Shown here in pieces: positions 8,944-18,284 of a stretch of 64,000 bases of DNA. This stretch comes from Methylomarinum sp965277025 (GTDB lineage Bacteria; Pseudomonadota; Gammaproteobacteria; Methylococcales; Methylomonadaceae), in assembly GCA_965277025.1 (NCBI GenBank), contig OZ255706.1:744001-808000 (forward strand), given 5' to 3'. Under the pieces are notes generated by a model. The model did not search any database and had not been told where the DNA came from. It worked only from the letters and a program-made list of their open reading frames with translations. Position 1 is the first letter of the stretch, and every line of letters starts with the position of its first letter. The position numbers were made by a program, and so were the translations under genes.

Positions 8944-10308
8944 ATGGCTATCAGCGTCTTTGATATTTTTAAAATCGGTATAGTCCCGTCCAGTTCGCAT
9001 ACCGTTGGTCCCATGCGTGCGGCGCTATCGTTTGCCCGGCAATTACAAAGCGAGAAAAAACTGCATCAAGTTGACCGTGTTTATATTGAACTGTTCGGTT
9101 CATTGGCCGCTACAGGTGAAGGGCATGGTACACATAAAGCGGTTTTGCTGGGGCTGGAAGGCGAAAAGCCTGAGCAAATCGACCCTGACAATGTTGAACA
9201 ACGCTTGCAGACCATTTACCAGCAACAGCAGTTGAATATTCTTGGAGAAAAGCGAGTCAAGTTTCTCCAGGATCAGGACATGAATAGCTGTTTACAAGCA
9301 TTACCTGCTCACCCGAATGGCATGCGTTTTACCGCTTACGCTGGCAGCCAGGTGTTATTACAGCGAGAATATTATTCCATCGGCGGCGGTTTTATCCGTA
9401 GCGAAAACGACAACCTTACTGCGAATGAAGAAGAACCGGCTCTGCCCTATGCCTTTTCCAGTTGTGATGAATTATTGCGGCATTGTAAAGAACAGCAATT
9501 CAATATAAGCGCCTTGATGCTGGAAAATGAAATGACATGGCGGCAGAATTTTGAAATTCGGGAAGAATTGTTGCATATATGGCAGGTGATGAAACAGTGT
9601 ACTCAACGTGGTTTCAAGCAGACAGGCGTATTGCCGGGTGGTTTGAATGTTAAACGCCGGGCACCGGAGCTTTATCAGCAATTATTACAAGACAAGCAGT
9701 ATGCCCATTTACCGATGGGACAGTTGGACTGGGTAAACCTGTTCGCTTTGGCGGTCAGCGAAGAAAACGCTGCGGGCGGCAGAGTGGTGACTGCGCCGAC
9801 CAATGGCGCGGCCGGCATCATACCGGCTGTGTTGCATTATTATTGGCAATTTTGTGATGAAGCCAGTGAAGAAGGTGTGATTCGCTTTTTGTTGACCGCA
9901 GGCGCCATCGGTATTTTATATCAGACCAATGCCTCGATTTCCGGCGCGGAAGTGGGTTGTCAGGGTGAAGTGGGCGTGGCCTGTTCGATGGCGGCGGGAG
10001 GTTTGACAGAAGTATTGGGCGGTACGCCGGAGCAAGTGGAAAACGCTGCCGAAATCGGCATGGAACACAATCTGGGACTGACCTGCGACCCGATAGCCGG
10101 CCTGGTGCAGATTCCCTGTATAGAGCGCAATGCGATGGGTGCGGTAAAAGCCATCAATGCCACACGTATGGCGCTGCGAGGCACTGGCAGTCATCTGGTG
10201 CCACTGGACAAGGTGATCAAAACCATGCGCGATACCGGCCGGGATATGCAAAGCAAATACAAGGAAACCAGTGAAGGTGGTTTGGCGGTCAATGTGATTG
10301 AGTGTTAA
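8944..10308 (+). CDS. sdaA: L-serine dehydratase (iron-sulfur type)
   Basis: This enzyme deaminates L-serine to pyruvate with a [4Fe-4S] cluster. The 454-residue single chain matches the fused SdaA/TdcG form. The N-terminal beta domain begins with VPSSSHTVGPMRAA; the alpha domain carries GAEVGCQGEVGVACSMAAGG near residue 340 and LTCDPIAGLVQIPCIERN near 380, supplying the cluster cysteines. An AAGGRVVTAPTNGAAG block precedes these. A GGGG-AAATAAATG ribosome site fits the start. Its 3' end overlaps the convergent dacB gene by 20 bp. Confidence 0.95.
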   Translation: MAISVFDIFKIGIVPSSSHTVGPMRAALSFARQLQSEKKLHQVDRVYIELFGSLAATGEGHGTHKAVLLGLEGEKPEQIDPDNVEQRLQTIYQQQQLNILGEKRVKFLQDQDMNSCLQALPAHPNGMRFTAYAGSQVLLQREYYSIGGGFIRSENDNLTANEEEPALPYAFSSCDELLRHCKEQQFNISALMLENEMTWRQNFEIREELLHIWQVMKQCTQRGFKQTGVLPGGLNVKRRAPELYQQLLQDKQYAHLPMGQLDWVNLFALAVSEENAAGGRVVTAPTNGAAGIIPAVLHYYWQFCDEASEEGVIRFLLTAGAIGILYQTNASISGAEVGCQGEVGVACSMAAGGLTEVLGGTPEQVENAAEIGMEHNLGLTCDPIAGLVQIPCIERNAMGAVKAINATRMALRGTGSHLVPLDKVIKTMRDTGRDMQSKYKETSEGGLAVNVIEC

Positions 10309-11485
10309 ATGTCGTTTGACGAGACAAAGCCCTGACTATCTGTAAACGTCTCTTTTTCGAAACGGAATGTTGCATCATCAACGCAAAGGGTCGCCACTCA
10401 TTATCGCTGACCAGAAAACCGGCCAGTGTGCTGACGCCATTCAATGTGCCCGATTTGGCGTAAATGCCGGCAGATACCTGCGGCAACAAGTCTCGCCAGG
10501 GCCTGAAGGCATGCAATAACTCGGTAAGTTGCCGGGGAGACAGACGGTTTTTTCTAGACAAGCCAGCCCCTTCTTCCAGGAAAAAGTGTTTCCAATCGAA
10601 CTGGGCGGATAAGCTGGATGCTATCGTTTTCCTGACATCGTTAAAGTCGACTGGTGGTTCAAATTTTTCCACCGCCAACAGCAAGGCCAGTTGATTGGCG
10701 ATGAAATTGGTCGAATATTTCATCATCGGACGGATCATGTCCGCAAGCGTCCGGCTGTTGGTGTGTTGATAAACAGGCGGTATGTTATCCGGCAGTTTTC
10801 CCCAAATGATGGCGTGGTTTACCTTCACGCCCTGCTGGCGTAGAAATATCGCCAACAACTCGGCGAAATAGCGCCCGGCATCCTGTCTTTCGGGGCCGGT
10901 ATTGATGCGCTCCGAAGTCCCTTTAATCCGAAACGCCTGACTGCGGGCAAATTCGGTCAATGGCGTTTCAGGCTCCGCCGAAACGATATGATTTTGTTGG
11001 ATGGCGATGGCAACCGTATTGAAATTAGCCGCCAGAGGCGCAGGAATGGCATCGTAGGGATTGGTCGTCAAACTGCCACCAGGAACAGTCAAATCAGCCC
11101 GGAACAAACTATCATCAATGCCAATCGCCTCAATATTATCAATGCCAGAAGCCGCCAGTTTTATGGCGATACGTTTTATTTCATCAAAAATCAGATAGGG
11201 ATCGCCTGCGCCTTTTATCCATAAAACTTTGTCGGCCGCATCGAAATAAAACGGCGTTTTAAATCGATGCTGTACCCCCCATCGCTTCAAAGCCAGCCAG
11301 GCAGTCACCAGTTTGGTAGTAGAAGCCGGAATCATGGCCCGGTCAGGATCTTGCGCCCGAACATCCTGACCCTTTTCGCCCACAAACAAAAAAGCGGCAT
11401 TAGTTAATTCAGCTGTCTGGCCAAAGCACTGGCCAGACATTAACAAAACAAAAACAAGTATTCTGAAATGTGAAAGCGGATTCAT
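10289..11485 (-). CDS. dacB: D-alanyl-D-alanine carboxypeptidase/endopeptidase (PBP4 type)
   Basis: A periplasmic penicillin-binding protein of peptidase family S13 that trims or cleaves peptidoglycan peptides. The signal peptide is clear (MNPLSHFRILVFVLLMSG, cleavage near QCFGQTA). The active-site SxxK is STTK near residue 55, SxN is STN in MMKYSTNFIANQLA, and the KTG-like box is KSG in YAKSGTLNG. At 398 residues it is shorter than E. coli DacB (477), suggesting a smaller insert domain. An IS701-type element begins 130 bp upstream and may have altered its promoter region. Confidence 0.9.
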   Translation of the reverse strand: MNPLSHFRILVFVLLMSGQCFGQTAELTNAAFLFVGEKGQDVRAQDPDRAMIPASTTKLVTAWLALKRWGVQHRFKTPFYFDAADKVLWIKGAGDPYLIFDEIKRIAIKLAASGIDNIEAIGIDDSLFRADLTVPGGSLTTNPYDAIPAPLAANFNTVAIAIQQNHIVSAEPETPLTEFARSQAFRIKGTSERINTGPERQDAGRYFAELLAIFLRQQGVKVNHAIIWGKLPDNIPPVYQHTNSRTLADMIRPMMKYSTNFIANQLALLLAVEKFEPPVDFNDVRKTIASSLSAQFDWKHFFLEEGAGLSRKNRLSPRQLTELLHAFRPWRDLLPQVSAGIYAKSGTLNGVSTLAGFLVSDNEWRPFALMMQHSVSKKRRLQIVRALSRQTTFNTQSH

Positions 11486-11614
11486 GACGGCAGGTATGAG
11501 GAAGATATATAAATCAGGATATGAGGTTTCATCCTGGTTATTTCTGGGTACGAGGTCTGAATGAGAATACCAACGGATTTATCAGGCAATACTTTACAAA
11601 GGCTGTAGCTTTAA

Positions 11615-12739
11615 TAGAAGTTACGCATTGACAGGCAATGTTAAACTATGGGTTTAAAAAATCCCAAAGTCAATGCAAGGCAAACCTTGATAAGAGAAAT
11701 AACACGCCCCTCAACAGCCTGCTGTACATTACCCATGTATATTGGTTTTTTATTAAGTGAGCCGAAACAAGCTAGTTGTCGACGATTAGGAGAAGTCATG
11801 TCAATATCACATGATAGCGTAAATCGATTTCTAAATCGGGAGCATTACACTGGGCGAGATTTATACAATGAAGCCAGCGCAAGCCTGAATTTAAAGGGCG
11901 GAACCTTGAGTGTTGACGATAGTGTTCTTGATAAACCTTATAGCCAATATATGGCATATGTCAGTTATTTTTGGTCGGGAAAACATCATAGAGCAGTCAA
12001 GGGAATCAATCTTGTCACGTTGTACTACACAGACATTCAAGGAAAACACCAACCACTGAATTTCCGGGTGGTCGATAAGGCGGAAGGAAAGACAAAAAAT
12101 GACTATTTTCAAGACATGCTGACCGAAGTATTAGCTTGGGGACTAGAACCTGGTTTTATAACAGGAGATAGCTGGTACAGTTGCGTGGATAATCTTAAAT
12201 TGACAAGAAATCATCAGACAGGATTATTCTTTGCAGTGGAAGGTAATCGATTAGTCTCTGTTGAAAAAGGTTCATGGGTTCAAGTCAGGCAATTAGAAAT
12301 CCCGGAAGACGGCTTAATGGTTTGGCTCAAAAATTTTGGGTATGTGAAATTATTTCGGACGACCTTGAAAGAACAAGTTCGCCATTACATAAGTTCACTA
12401 CCTGATGAAGAAAAAACCGCTGTTTTTGACAAGAAAGCATTTACCGAACAACATGACAGGCATTGGCAGATTGAGCAATATCATCGGGCAATAAAGCAGG
12501 TGTGTAATATTGAGCGGTTCCAGGTTCGCAATAAAAGAGCAATAAATAATCATATTTTTTCTGCAATTTGTGGCTTTGTTCAATTACAAAAATTGAGCTT
12601 TGCAGACGTGATTAATAATTGCTATAGCGTACAGCGGAATTTATTCAACGATGTTATGGCTTCGTTTATCGACAACTTTATGCCAAATATGAATCATTTA
12701 AACCCAAAATTTCGATCTGTTGTCAATGCGTAACTTCTA
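11615..12739 (+). mobile_element. IS701/IS4-type insertion sequence, copy 1
   Basis: The element is 1125 bp, bounded by 19-bp inverted repeats TAGAAGTTACGCATTGACA and flanked by the 5-bp target duplication TTTAA (11610-11614 and 12740-12744). Three other copies lie in the window: 26105-28543 (interrupted), 35284-36408 and 46751-47339 (truncated). It inserted upstream of dacB. Confidence 0.92.
11648..12733 (+). CDS. DDE transposase, IS701/IS4-type, copy 1
   Basis: The 361-residue transposase fills the element. LSVDDSVLDKPYSQYM near residue 90 carries the first catalytic acidic residues, FITGDSWYSCVDNL near 175 the second, and the HWQIEQYHRAIKQVCNIE stretch near 280 the glutamate. The pattern resembles transposases annotated as IS701 or IS4 in cyanobacteria and proteobacteria; the family assignment is tentative. 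A downstream start at the MSISHDSVN methionine is possible. The frame is intact, so this copy may be active. Confidence 0.85.
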   Translation: MGLKNPKVNARQTLIREITRPSTACCTLPMYIGFLLSEPKQASCRRLGEVMSISHDSVNRFLNREHYTGRDLYNEASASLNLKGGTLSVDDSVLDKPYSQYMAYVSYFWSGKHHRAVKGINLVTLYYTDIQGKHQPLNFRVVDKAEGKTKNDYFQDMLTEVLAWGLEPGFITGDSWYSCVDNLKLTRNHQTGLFFAVEGNRLVSVEKGSWVQVRQLEIPEDGLMVWLKNFGYVKLFRTTLKEQVRHYISSLPDEEKTAVFDKKAFTEQHDRHWQIEQYHRAIKQVCNIERFQVRNKRAINNHIFSAICGFVQLQKLSFADVINNCYSVQRNLFNDVMASFIDNFMPNMNHLNPKFRSVVNA

Positions 12740-13363
12740 TTTAAGAATTTAACAGACGAGCCGGTTGATAAGGTCATGCGCAAGCATAATCATCTTTCTC
12801 GAAAATTATTACATTTTAAAAATCCCTCGCGCCGTCTTTTTTGCTCGTGACCAAGCTGAGGCTTTGTGATTTCAGCAGTTGTAGTTCGGAGTTGAATCCG
12901 CAAAAGATTACTGTGCGTCTGATTTATTGCTTTGTAAAAAACCAGTTACAATTCCAACAAGGGTTGTTCCCAGAGTAACGCCAGACAACCAATCTTTATC
13001 CATCGTTGCGAATATCACACTTAATCCGAAGGCAGATATGACCAAGCTCCAAGCCATCTAATGAGCTCTGCGATTATCTTCTTTTTGTGCCTCAATTGCT
13101 TTTATTGGTAAATCTCTAGCTGCCTGTGAATCTTTTTCAAAGACAGTCAAAATTCGTTCAGGAGTGTCAGGGACAATCTCACCATACGACTTGAAAATGT
13201 CTGGGTGTGGAATTGGACCTGTAAAATGTGATTGAGATAAAACTTGCTTACCTCGTTGTTCTGGAGTATCCGTACCAGGAATTCTTTCTGTTAATGAAGG
13301 TTCTTCGGTATTAGTGCACATAAGCGAAAACACCAATGCTATTTATGAGGAATATATTGTAAT

Positions 13364-13903
13364 ATGCTGAATAATACTATATTAAATTCAGCAGGTGATA
13401 TCATGCCACGTCTAACAGCAGCCCCAATCAGTTTAACAGAAGAACAACGCACGTTATTGCAAGGCACAGTGCGTAAACATACAAGTCCTCAGAATTTGGT
13501 GACACGTTGCCGTATTATATTGTTGACAGATGAAGGCATTAGTGTACATGAAACCATGCGCCAGTTAAAAACTGGACGGACAACTGTTCAAAATTGGCGA
13601 AAACGCTGGTTACAGAACAGTGAGCAAGAAAACCCTTTAGCCCGGCTTCAAGATGCACCGCGATGCGGTGCGCCTGCTATCTATACGGCGGAGCAAATTT
13701 GCAGCATTATCGCGATAGCCTGCGAACGCCCAGAGGATAGTCAACGCCCGATCACTCATTGGACGCAACAAGAAATAGCCGATGAAGCGATAAAACGGGG
13801 CATTGTTGATTATATTTCACAGCGCTCTGTTGGGCGCTTTTTAAAAAGAAGCGGACCTGCAACCCCACCGGATGAAAGGCTGGTTGACGGCAAAAAAAGA
13901 TGA
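13364..13903 (+). CDS. IS630 transposase, frame A (helix-turn-helix part), copy 1
   Basis: 179 residues. The N-terminal half is a paired helix-turn-helix DNA-binding domain (SLTEEQRTLLQGTVRKH, then ISVHETMRQLKTGRTTVQNWRKRW, then the second helix region TQQEIADEAIKRGIVDYISQRSVGRFL). It ends at a TGA 32 bases inside frame B. Family pattern suggests the real protein reads RFL-KEADLQPHR, with the frame change at TTTTTAAAAAG (13838-13848). All three copies have the same arrangement. Confidence 0.85.
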   Translation: MLNNTILNSAGDIMPRLTAAPISLTEEQRTLLQGTVRKHTSPQNLVTRCRIILLTDEGISVHETMRQLKTGRTTVQNWRKRWLQNSEQENPLARLQDAPRCGAPAIYTAEQICSIIAIACERPEDSQRPITHWTQQEIADEAIKRGIVDYISQRSVGRFLKRSGPATPPDERLVDGKKR

Positions 13904-14600
13904 ATACTTCGACGAGAGGTGTCAAGATATTTGCGAAACCTGCCAACGGGCTTTGGAGCGGGAAGCGCAAGGCATCAAAACGATTTCGATTGATGAAATG
14001 ACAGGGATTCAAGCTTTAGAGCGAGCAGCGCAGACATTGCCGATGAAGAAAGGAAAAGTTGAACGACAAGAATTTGAATACATTCGACATGGTACCCAGA
14101 CCTTGATTGCAGGTTTTGATGTGGCCACGGGTGAAGTAATGGGAAGTATAGGAGAAACTCGAACAGAGCAAGATTTTGCCGGGTTTTTGAACCTGCTTTT
14201 TCATCAACAACCCAAACAAACCCATTGGCATTTAGTCATGGATAATCTCAATACACATTGTTCAGAATCGGTGGTTCGATTAATTGCCGAAAAAATTTCG
14301 TATTCAGGAGAATCAGGGGTTAAAGGAAAAGAGGGTATTTTGAAATCAATGGAAAGTCGTACTGCTTTTTTGACTAACTCAAACCATCCGGTTGTTTTTC
14401 ATTTTACCCCTAAGCATTGTTCATGGCTTAATCAGATAGAGATCTGGTTTTCTATTTTAATGCGTAAAGTAATCCGGCGCGGCAACTTTAAATCTAAAGA
14501 GGATTTAAACAAAAAAATAGCGGATTTCATAAAATATTTCAATGAAACCATGGCTAAGCCTTTTCGGTGGACGTATCAGGCTAAGCCACTTACTCAATAG
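13872..14600 (+). CDS. IS630 transposase, frame B (DDE domain), copy 1
   Basis: 242 residues forming the DDE_3 catalytic domain: TISIDEMTGIQALER near residue 38 gives the first aspartate, HLVMDNLNTHCSE near 120 the second, and HCSWLNQIEIWFSILMRK near 190 the glutamate. It overlaps frame A by 32 bases in the +1 frame, so a single transposase would require a frame change in the overlap. The domain is intact. Confidence 0.88.
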   Translation: MKGWLTAKKDEYFDERCQDICETCQRALEREAQGIKTISIDEMTGIQALERAAQTLPMKKGKVERQEFEYIRHGTQTLIAGFDVATGEVMGSIGETRTEQDFAGFLNLLFHQQPKQTHWHLVMDNLNTHCSESVVRLIAEKISYSGESGVKGKEGILKSMESRTAFLTNSNHPVVFHFTPKHCSWLNQIEIWFSILMRKVIRRGNFKSKEDLNKKIADFIKYFNETMAKPFRWTYQAKPLTQ

Positions 14601-14624
14601 AGTGAGAACTTGCGATTGTTTGCA

Positions 14625-14858
14625 TTAGGAACATGAACAATTTTGTTTTTCTGGTTTCTTCTTTTCCGTTTTGCCATGTTCTATGATATAGGGTTCAATT
14701 TCTTCAATAGCTTGATACAACCTTTCACCAATTTTTTCCCAGCGTTGTTTAGTAAGTTCCTCAACACTTTCTTTGGGTACAAAGCGATTGTAGTCACTAT
14801 TCGGTGACAGTGAGTAAATACGTGGCAATGATCGCAAAATTCCAGTCTTCATAATCAT
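14625..14858 (-). CDS. Small protein of unknown function upstream of DUF2335 gene
   Basis: A 77-residue frame starting MIMKTGILRSLPRIYSLSP and ending KKKPEKQNCSCS. It is charged, with a helical middle (VEELTKQRWEKIGERLYQAIEE). The DUF2335 start codon lies inside its 3' end, so the two were probably co-transcribed and translationally overlapping. Its TAA coincides with the IS630 target and would have been a TAA before insertion too. I do not recognise the family; an antitoxin-like partner is conceivable but unsupported. Confidence 0.5.
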   Translation of the reverse strand: MIMKTGILRSLPRIYSLSPNSDYNRFVPKESVEELTKQRWEKIGERLYQAIEEIEPYIIEHGKTEKKKPEKQNCSCS

Positions 14859-15242
14859 CTATGATAATGTATGGAAAGTAAAGTTTCTACCTGCTAACTT
14901 TAATAAAACAAGTTAATAACTACATATTGTGATTACATTAACTGTAACCACAATATGTAGGAAATTATTTTATACAAGGTTCCGTGAAATTCTCACATAG
15001 TGCAGACAAAATATTCTCCAGACCTGTATATCTTCTTCATCAGCGCTTAAAAATTAACAATATCAGAATCACAGTAATTTTTTATTGAAATGGCTTTGTT
15101 ACAATTGGAGTTATTGTCATAAATCACATTACGAGCTGCTTAATACAAATTTGCCCCGTTATTGAAAAGAGTACAAAACAATAATTGATTCGGGCAACAA
15201 CGCTACTAACAGGAGCATCAGGCGGTTTTGCTTCATTCCACC
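14859..15242. other. Intergenic stretch, A/T-rich, one hairpin
   Basis: No gene is visible between the small protein and mnmE. The only structure is the long hairpin at 14920-14960. The rest is A/T-rich and lacks recognisable repeats or promoters that I would defend. Confidence 0.5.
14920..14960. repeat. 41-bp near-perfect palindrome
   Basis: CTACATATTGTG (14920-14931) pairs perfectly with CACAATATGTAG (14949-14960), and the inner ATTACA/TGTAAC extends the stem around a TTAAC loop. No T run follows, so an operator or a palindrome of mobile origin is as likely as a terminator. Confidence 0.6.
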
Positions 15243-16586
15243 CTACTTTCCGATACAGAACGACGAAAAAATCTTCCCCAAAAGATCATCGGAGGTAAAT
15301 TCTCCGGTGATTTCAGACAGAGCGTTTTGTGCCAGGCGCAAGTCTTCTGCAACCAGTTCGGCAGATGATTTGCTCAATTGCATCTGTGCATTTTCGAGAA
15401 ACTGTTCGGCCTGTTTGAGGGCCTCGATGTGGCGTCTGCGGGTGATAAACACCTCACTACCGCTATTGTCATAGCCGACGCTCTGTTTGAGATAATCGGT
15501 CAATAACTCCATTCCGGCACCGCTTTTGATCGACAGGTATATCTGTGTTCCATAGGGGGTTCCGACAATTTCAGGGTCAATACCCAACAGATCGATTTTG
15601 TTGTAAATTTTGGTGACTTGTATCCCGGCGGGTAATGTTTTCAATACATCATCGGCTTTAGGATCGGTGCAATCGATCAAAAGCAGCACTTTATCGGCTT
15701 TTTCGATTTCCTGATGCGCCCGGCGTATGCCTTCCTGCTCGACCACATTGCTGCTTTCCCGAAGTCCTGCGGTATCGATGATATGCAGTGGCATGCCATC
15801 CAGTTGGATATGCTCTCTGAGGATGTCGCGCGTGGTGCCGGCCTGGTCGGTGACAATGGCGGCGTCATGTCCGGCCAGCGCATTGAGCAGGCTGGATTTG
15901 CCGGCATTGGGCTTACCGGCCAATACGACGGTCATTCCTTCGCGCAACAAGCGTCCTTGTTTTGCGGTTTCAAGAATATCGCGGACAGACTGCCCTAGTG
16001 TTTGTATTTTGTTTTCCACCACGCCATCACTGAGAAAGTCGATTTCTTCATCGACAAAATCGATAGCGGCTTCGACATACATTCTCAGCTCGGTTATTTG
16101 TTCCACCAGCGAATTGATTTTACAGGAGAACACGCCTTGCAGCGATTTTTGCGCCGAACGAACCGATTGTTCGGTGCTGCTTTCAATCAGATCGGCAATT
16201 GCCTCTGCCTGAGCCAGGTCGATTTTGTTGTTCAGGAAGGCCCGTTCGCTGAATTCGCCGGGATTTGCCAATCTCGCCCCACATTCCAGCACGCGATTGA
16301 GCAACATATTGAGAACGACAGTACCACCATGGCCTTGCAGTTCCAATACATCTTCACCAGTAGAAGAGGAAGGACCTGGAAAAAAAAGCAGGATGCCGGA
16401 GTCGATAATGTTCTGTCCGGCATCCAGAAAGGATGTGAATATCGCCTTCCGTGGCGTTAGTGTTTTAGGGCTGATTTGTGTTGCGATATCGACAACCTTC
16501 GGCCCTGATACACGAATGATACCAACACCACCATTTCCAGGGGGGGTGGCAATGGCGACTATGGTGTCGGTATCGAGCTTTTCCAC
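15243..16586 (-). CDS. mnmE: tRNA-modification GTPase MnmE
   Basis: MnmE, with MnmG, installs carboxymethylaminomethyl groups on U34 of tRNAs. The 447 residues hold the N-terminal folate-binding domain (TIVAIATPPGNGGVGIIRVSG), a central G domain with P-loop GKPNAGKSSLLNAL near residue 223, G2/G3 (TTRD, DTAGLRES) and NKID, and the conserved C-terminal FCIGK. It starts four bases after yidC stops, so the two are co-transcribed, as in most gammaproteobacteria. Intact. Confidence 0.97.
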   Translation of the reverse strand: MEKLDTDTIVAIATPPGNGGVGIIRVSGPKVVDIATQISPKTLTPRKAIFTSFLDAGQNIIDSGILLFFPGPSSSTGEDVLELQGHGGTVVLNMLLNRVLECGARLANPGEFSERAFLNNKIDLAQAEAIADLIESSTEQSVRSAQKSLQGVFSCKINSLVEQITELRMYVEAAIDFVDEEIDFLSDGVVENKIQTLGQSVRDILETAKQGRLLREGMTVVLAGKPNAGKSSLLNALAGHDAAIVTDQAGTTRDILREHIQLDGMPLHIIDTAGLRESSNVVEQEGIRRAHQEIEKADKVLLLIDCTDPKADDVLKTLPAGIQVTKIYNKIDLLGIDPEIVGTPYGTQIYLSIKSGAGMELLTDYLKQSVGYDNSGSEVFITRRRHIEALKQAEQFLENAQMQLSKSSAELVAEDLRLAQNALSEITGEFTSDDLLGKIFSSFCIGK

Positions 16587-16589
16587 CGT

Positions 16590-18284
16590 TTATTTTTCAG
16601 CTTCGATTTGCTTGGTGATATACCATTGCTGAAGAATAGACAGTGTGTTGTTCCAAACCCAGTACAACACCAGACCTGCCGGGAAGAACAGGAAGAAAAT
16701 GGTGAAAACGATCGGGAACATTTTCATGATTTTGGCTTGCAATGGATCAACCGGTGCAGGGTTCAGGCTCTGCTGAATCTTCATCGTGATGCCCATCAGG
16801 ATTGGCAGAATATAAAATGGATCCTGCGCGGACAAATCCTGAATCCATAATGCGAATTCCGCCTGGCGCAATTCTACCGTTTCCACCAGCACCCAATAGA
16901 GGGAAATGAAAACCGGGATTTGTACCATGATCGGCAGACAGCCACCCAGCGGATTGACCTTTTCGCGTTTGTACATGGCCATCATTTCAGTATTGAAACG
17001 CTGACGGTCTTCTTTGTATTTTTCTTGCAGCGCTTTCAACTTGGGCTGAATCTTACGCATCTTCGCCATAGAACGATAGCTGGCCTGAGACAATTTAAAG
17101 AACAATAATTTGATAACCAACGTAACACCAAGAATGGCGACACCCCAGTTACCCACATAGCCGTGAATCTCATTTAACAGCCAGTAAATAGGTTTGGCGA
17201 TAATAGTCAGCCAGCCATAATCAACGGTGAGTTCCAAGCCTTCAGCGACCTGTTCCATCAATGGTTGAATTTTAGGGCCGGCAAATAAATGCGCGGTATA
17301 GATACGATCAGAATGCGGCGCAACTTCATAAGCGGGTGAATAAGTGCCGATAACAAAGCGCCAGCCTTTCAGTTCTTTGGTGTAAAGGTGGTTTTCCTGG
17401 TCTGCGGGTGGTACCCAGGCTGAAGCAAAGTAATGCTGAACCATGGCAGCCCAGCCACCCTGCGTGGCGACATCCAGGTTTTCTTCAGCCATATCTTCGA
17501 AATCAACCTTCTGGTATTTTTCTTCCTGGGTATAAATTACACCACCGGCATAAGTTCGAATGAAATTATTGCCTTTTTTATCGCTATAAGGAACCCTTAG
17601 CAGTTGACTGTATTGACGGCCAGACCAGACAGTATTGGTATCGTTGCTCACTTTATGTTCTAAAGTGACATCGTAACTGCCTTTTTTGAAAATATAGGTT
17701 TTAGTGACTTTCAAGCCTTGTTGATTGGTCCAGGTCAATGGAACGACAATGGTGTCAGCCCCTTCGTTGAGCTGATAACGTAATTCTTCAGCTTGAAACA
17801 CGGTATGATGATCTGGAGCCGTTGACGAGCCGTTGCTGGCAATCAAGCCATTTTGAGCCAGATAAAGCCTGTCTGGGTGAGTATCAAAAAGACGAACCGG
17901 TGACTTGTCAACCTTTTGAGGTTCCAGGCCAACCAGTTCACGTAACCGATTGACCCAGGTATTTTCTTTTTCTTTAGGATACTGTAGTAAATCCAGGTTG
18001 CGTAAAGTACCACCTTCGGTATCAATCTCAACTGAAATCACATCAGTTATAACCCGAATGATGTGTTTCTTGGGTTGTGTTATTTCCGCAACAGGGTTAA
18101 CTGCTTTGTTTTCATCGCTGACAATCGTTTTTGCGTCGTCACCCACAACTGTTTGACCGTTGATATCAGGTGTCTCGGAGACAATGACCTGTGGTTTGGG
18201 TCCATAGTCAACCTGCCATGCTTCCCAAAGCATGTAAGAAATCATCACGAATGCCATGATGAGCACAAATCTAAGATTATCCAT
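16590..18284 (-). CDS. yidC: Membrane protein insertase YidC
   Basis: YidC inserts proteins into the inner membrane alone or with SecYEG. At 564 residues it has the gammaproteobacterial plan: an N-terminal membrane anchor (MDNLRFVLIMAFVMISYMLWE), a large periplasmic domain, then the conserved membrane core from residue 360 (WLLNEIHGYVGNWGVAILGVTL) through the last helix VFTIFFLFFPAGLVLYWVWNN. The positively charged cytoplasmic loop MRKIQPKLKALQEKYKEDRQR is present. Upstream lies a 341 bp gap where yidD would normally be. Confidence 0.97.
   Translation of the reverse strand: MDNLRFVLIMAFVMISYMLWEAWQVDYGPKPQVIVSETPDINGQTVVGDDAKTIVSDENKAVNPVAEITQPKKHIIRVITDVISVEIDTEGGTLRNLDLLQYPKEKENTWVNRLRELVGLEPQKVDKSPVRLFDTHPDRLYLAQNGLIASNGSSTAPDHHTVFQAEELRYQLNEGADTIVVPLTWTNQQGLKVTKTYIFKKGSYDVTLEHKVSNDTNTVWSGRQYSQLLRVPYSDKKGNNFIRTYAGGVIYTQEEKYQKVDFEDMAEENLDVATQGGWAAMVQHYFASAWVPPADQENHLYTKELKGWRFVIGTYSPAYEVAPHSDRIYTAHLFAGPKIQPLMEQVAEGLELTVDYGWLTIIAKPIYWLLNEIHGYVGNWGVAILGVTLVIKLLFFKLSQASYRSMAKMRKIQPKLKALQEKYKEDRQRFNTEMMAMYKREKVNPLGGCLPIMVQIPVFISLYWVLVETVELRQAEFALWIQDLSAQDPFYILPILMGITMKIQQSLNPAPVDPLQAKIMKMFPIVFTIFFLFFPAGLVLYWVWNNTLSILQQWYITKQIEAEK

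Larger units (their letters stand above)
13314..14625 (+). mobile_element. IS630-family insertion sequence, copy 1
   Basis: 1312 bp, flanked by the TA duplication typical of IS630/Tc1 elements (13312-13313 and 14626-14627). Ends read GTGCACATAAGCG and, reversed, ATGCAAACAATCG; the right end has drifted relative to copies 2 and 3 (GTGCAAACAAGCG). It carries two overlapping reading frames and splits the DUF2335 gene. Confidence 0.92.
12908..14677 (-). pseudogene. DUF2335 membrane protein gene, split by IS630 and with a nonsense codon
   Basis: Removing the IS630 element (13314-14625) and one TA joins an ATG at 14675-14677 (MAKRKRRNQKNKIVHVP) in frame to NTEEPSLTERIPG and the DUF2335 core HFTGPIPHPDIFKSYGEIVPDTPERIL. 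The frame then meets TAG after NRRAH, but continues in the same frame with MAWSLVISAFGLSVIFATM and a second hydrophobic stretch LSGVTLGTTLVGIVTGFL to a TAA at 12908-12910. DUF2335 proteins end in two such membrane segments, so the TAG is probably a mutated glutamine codon. The role of the family is unknown; it often accompanies toxin-antitoxin or mobile DNA. Confidence 0.8.
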
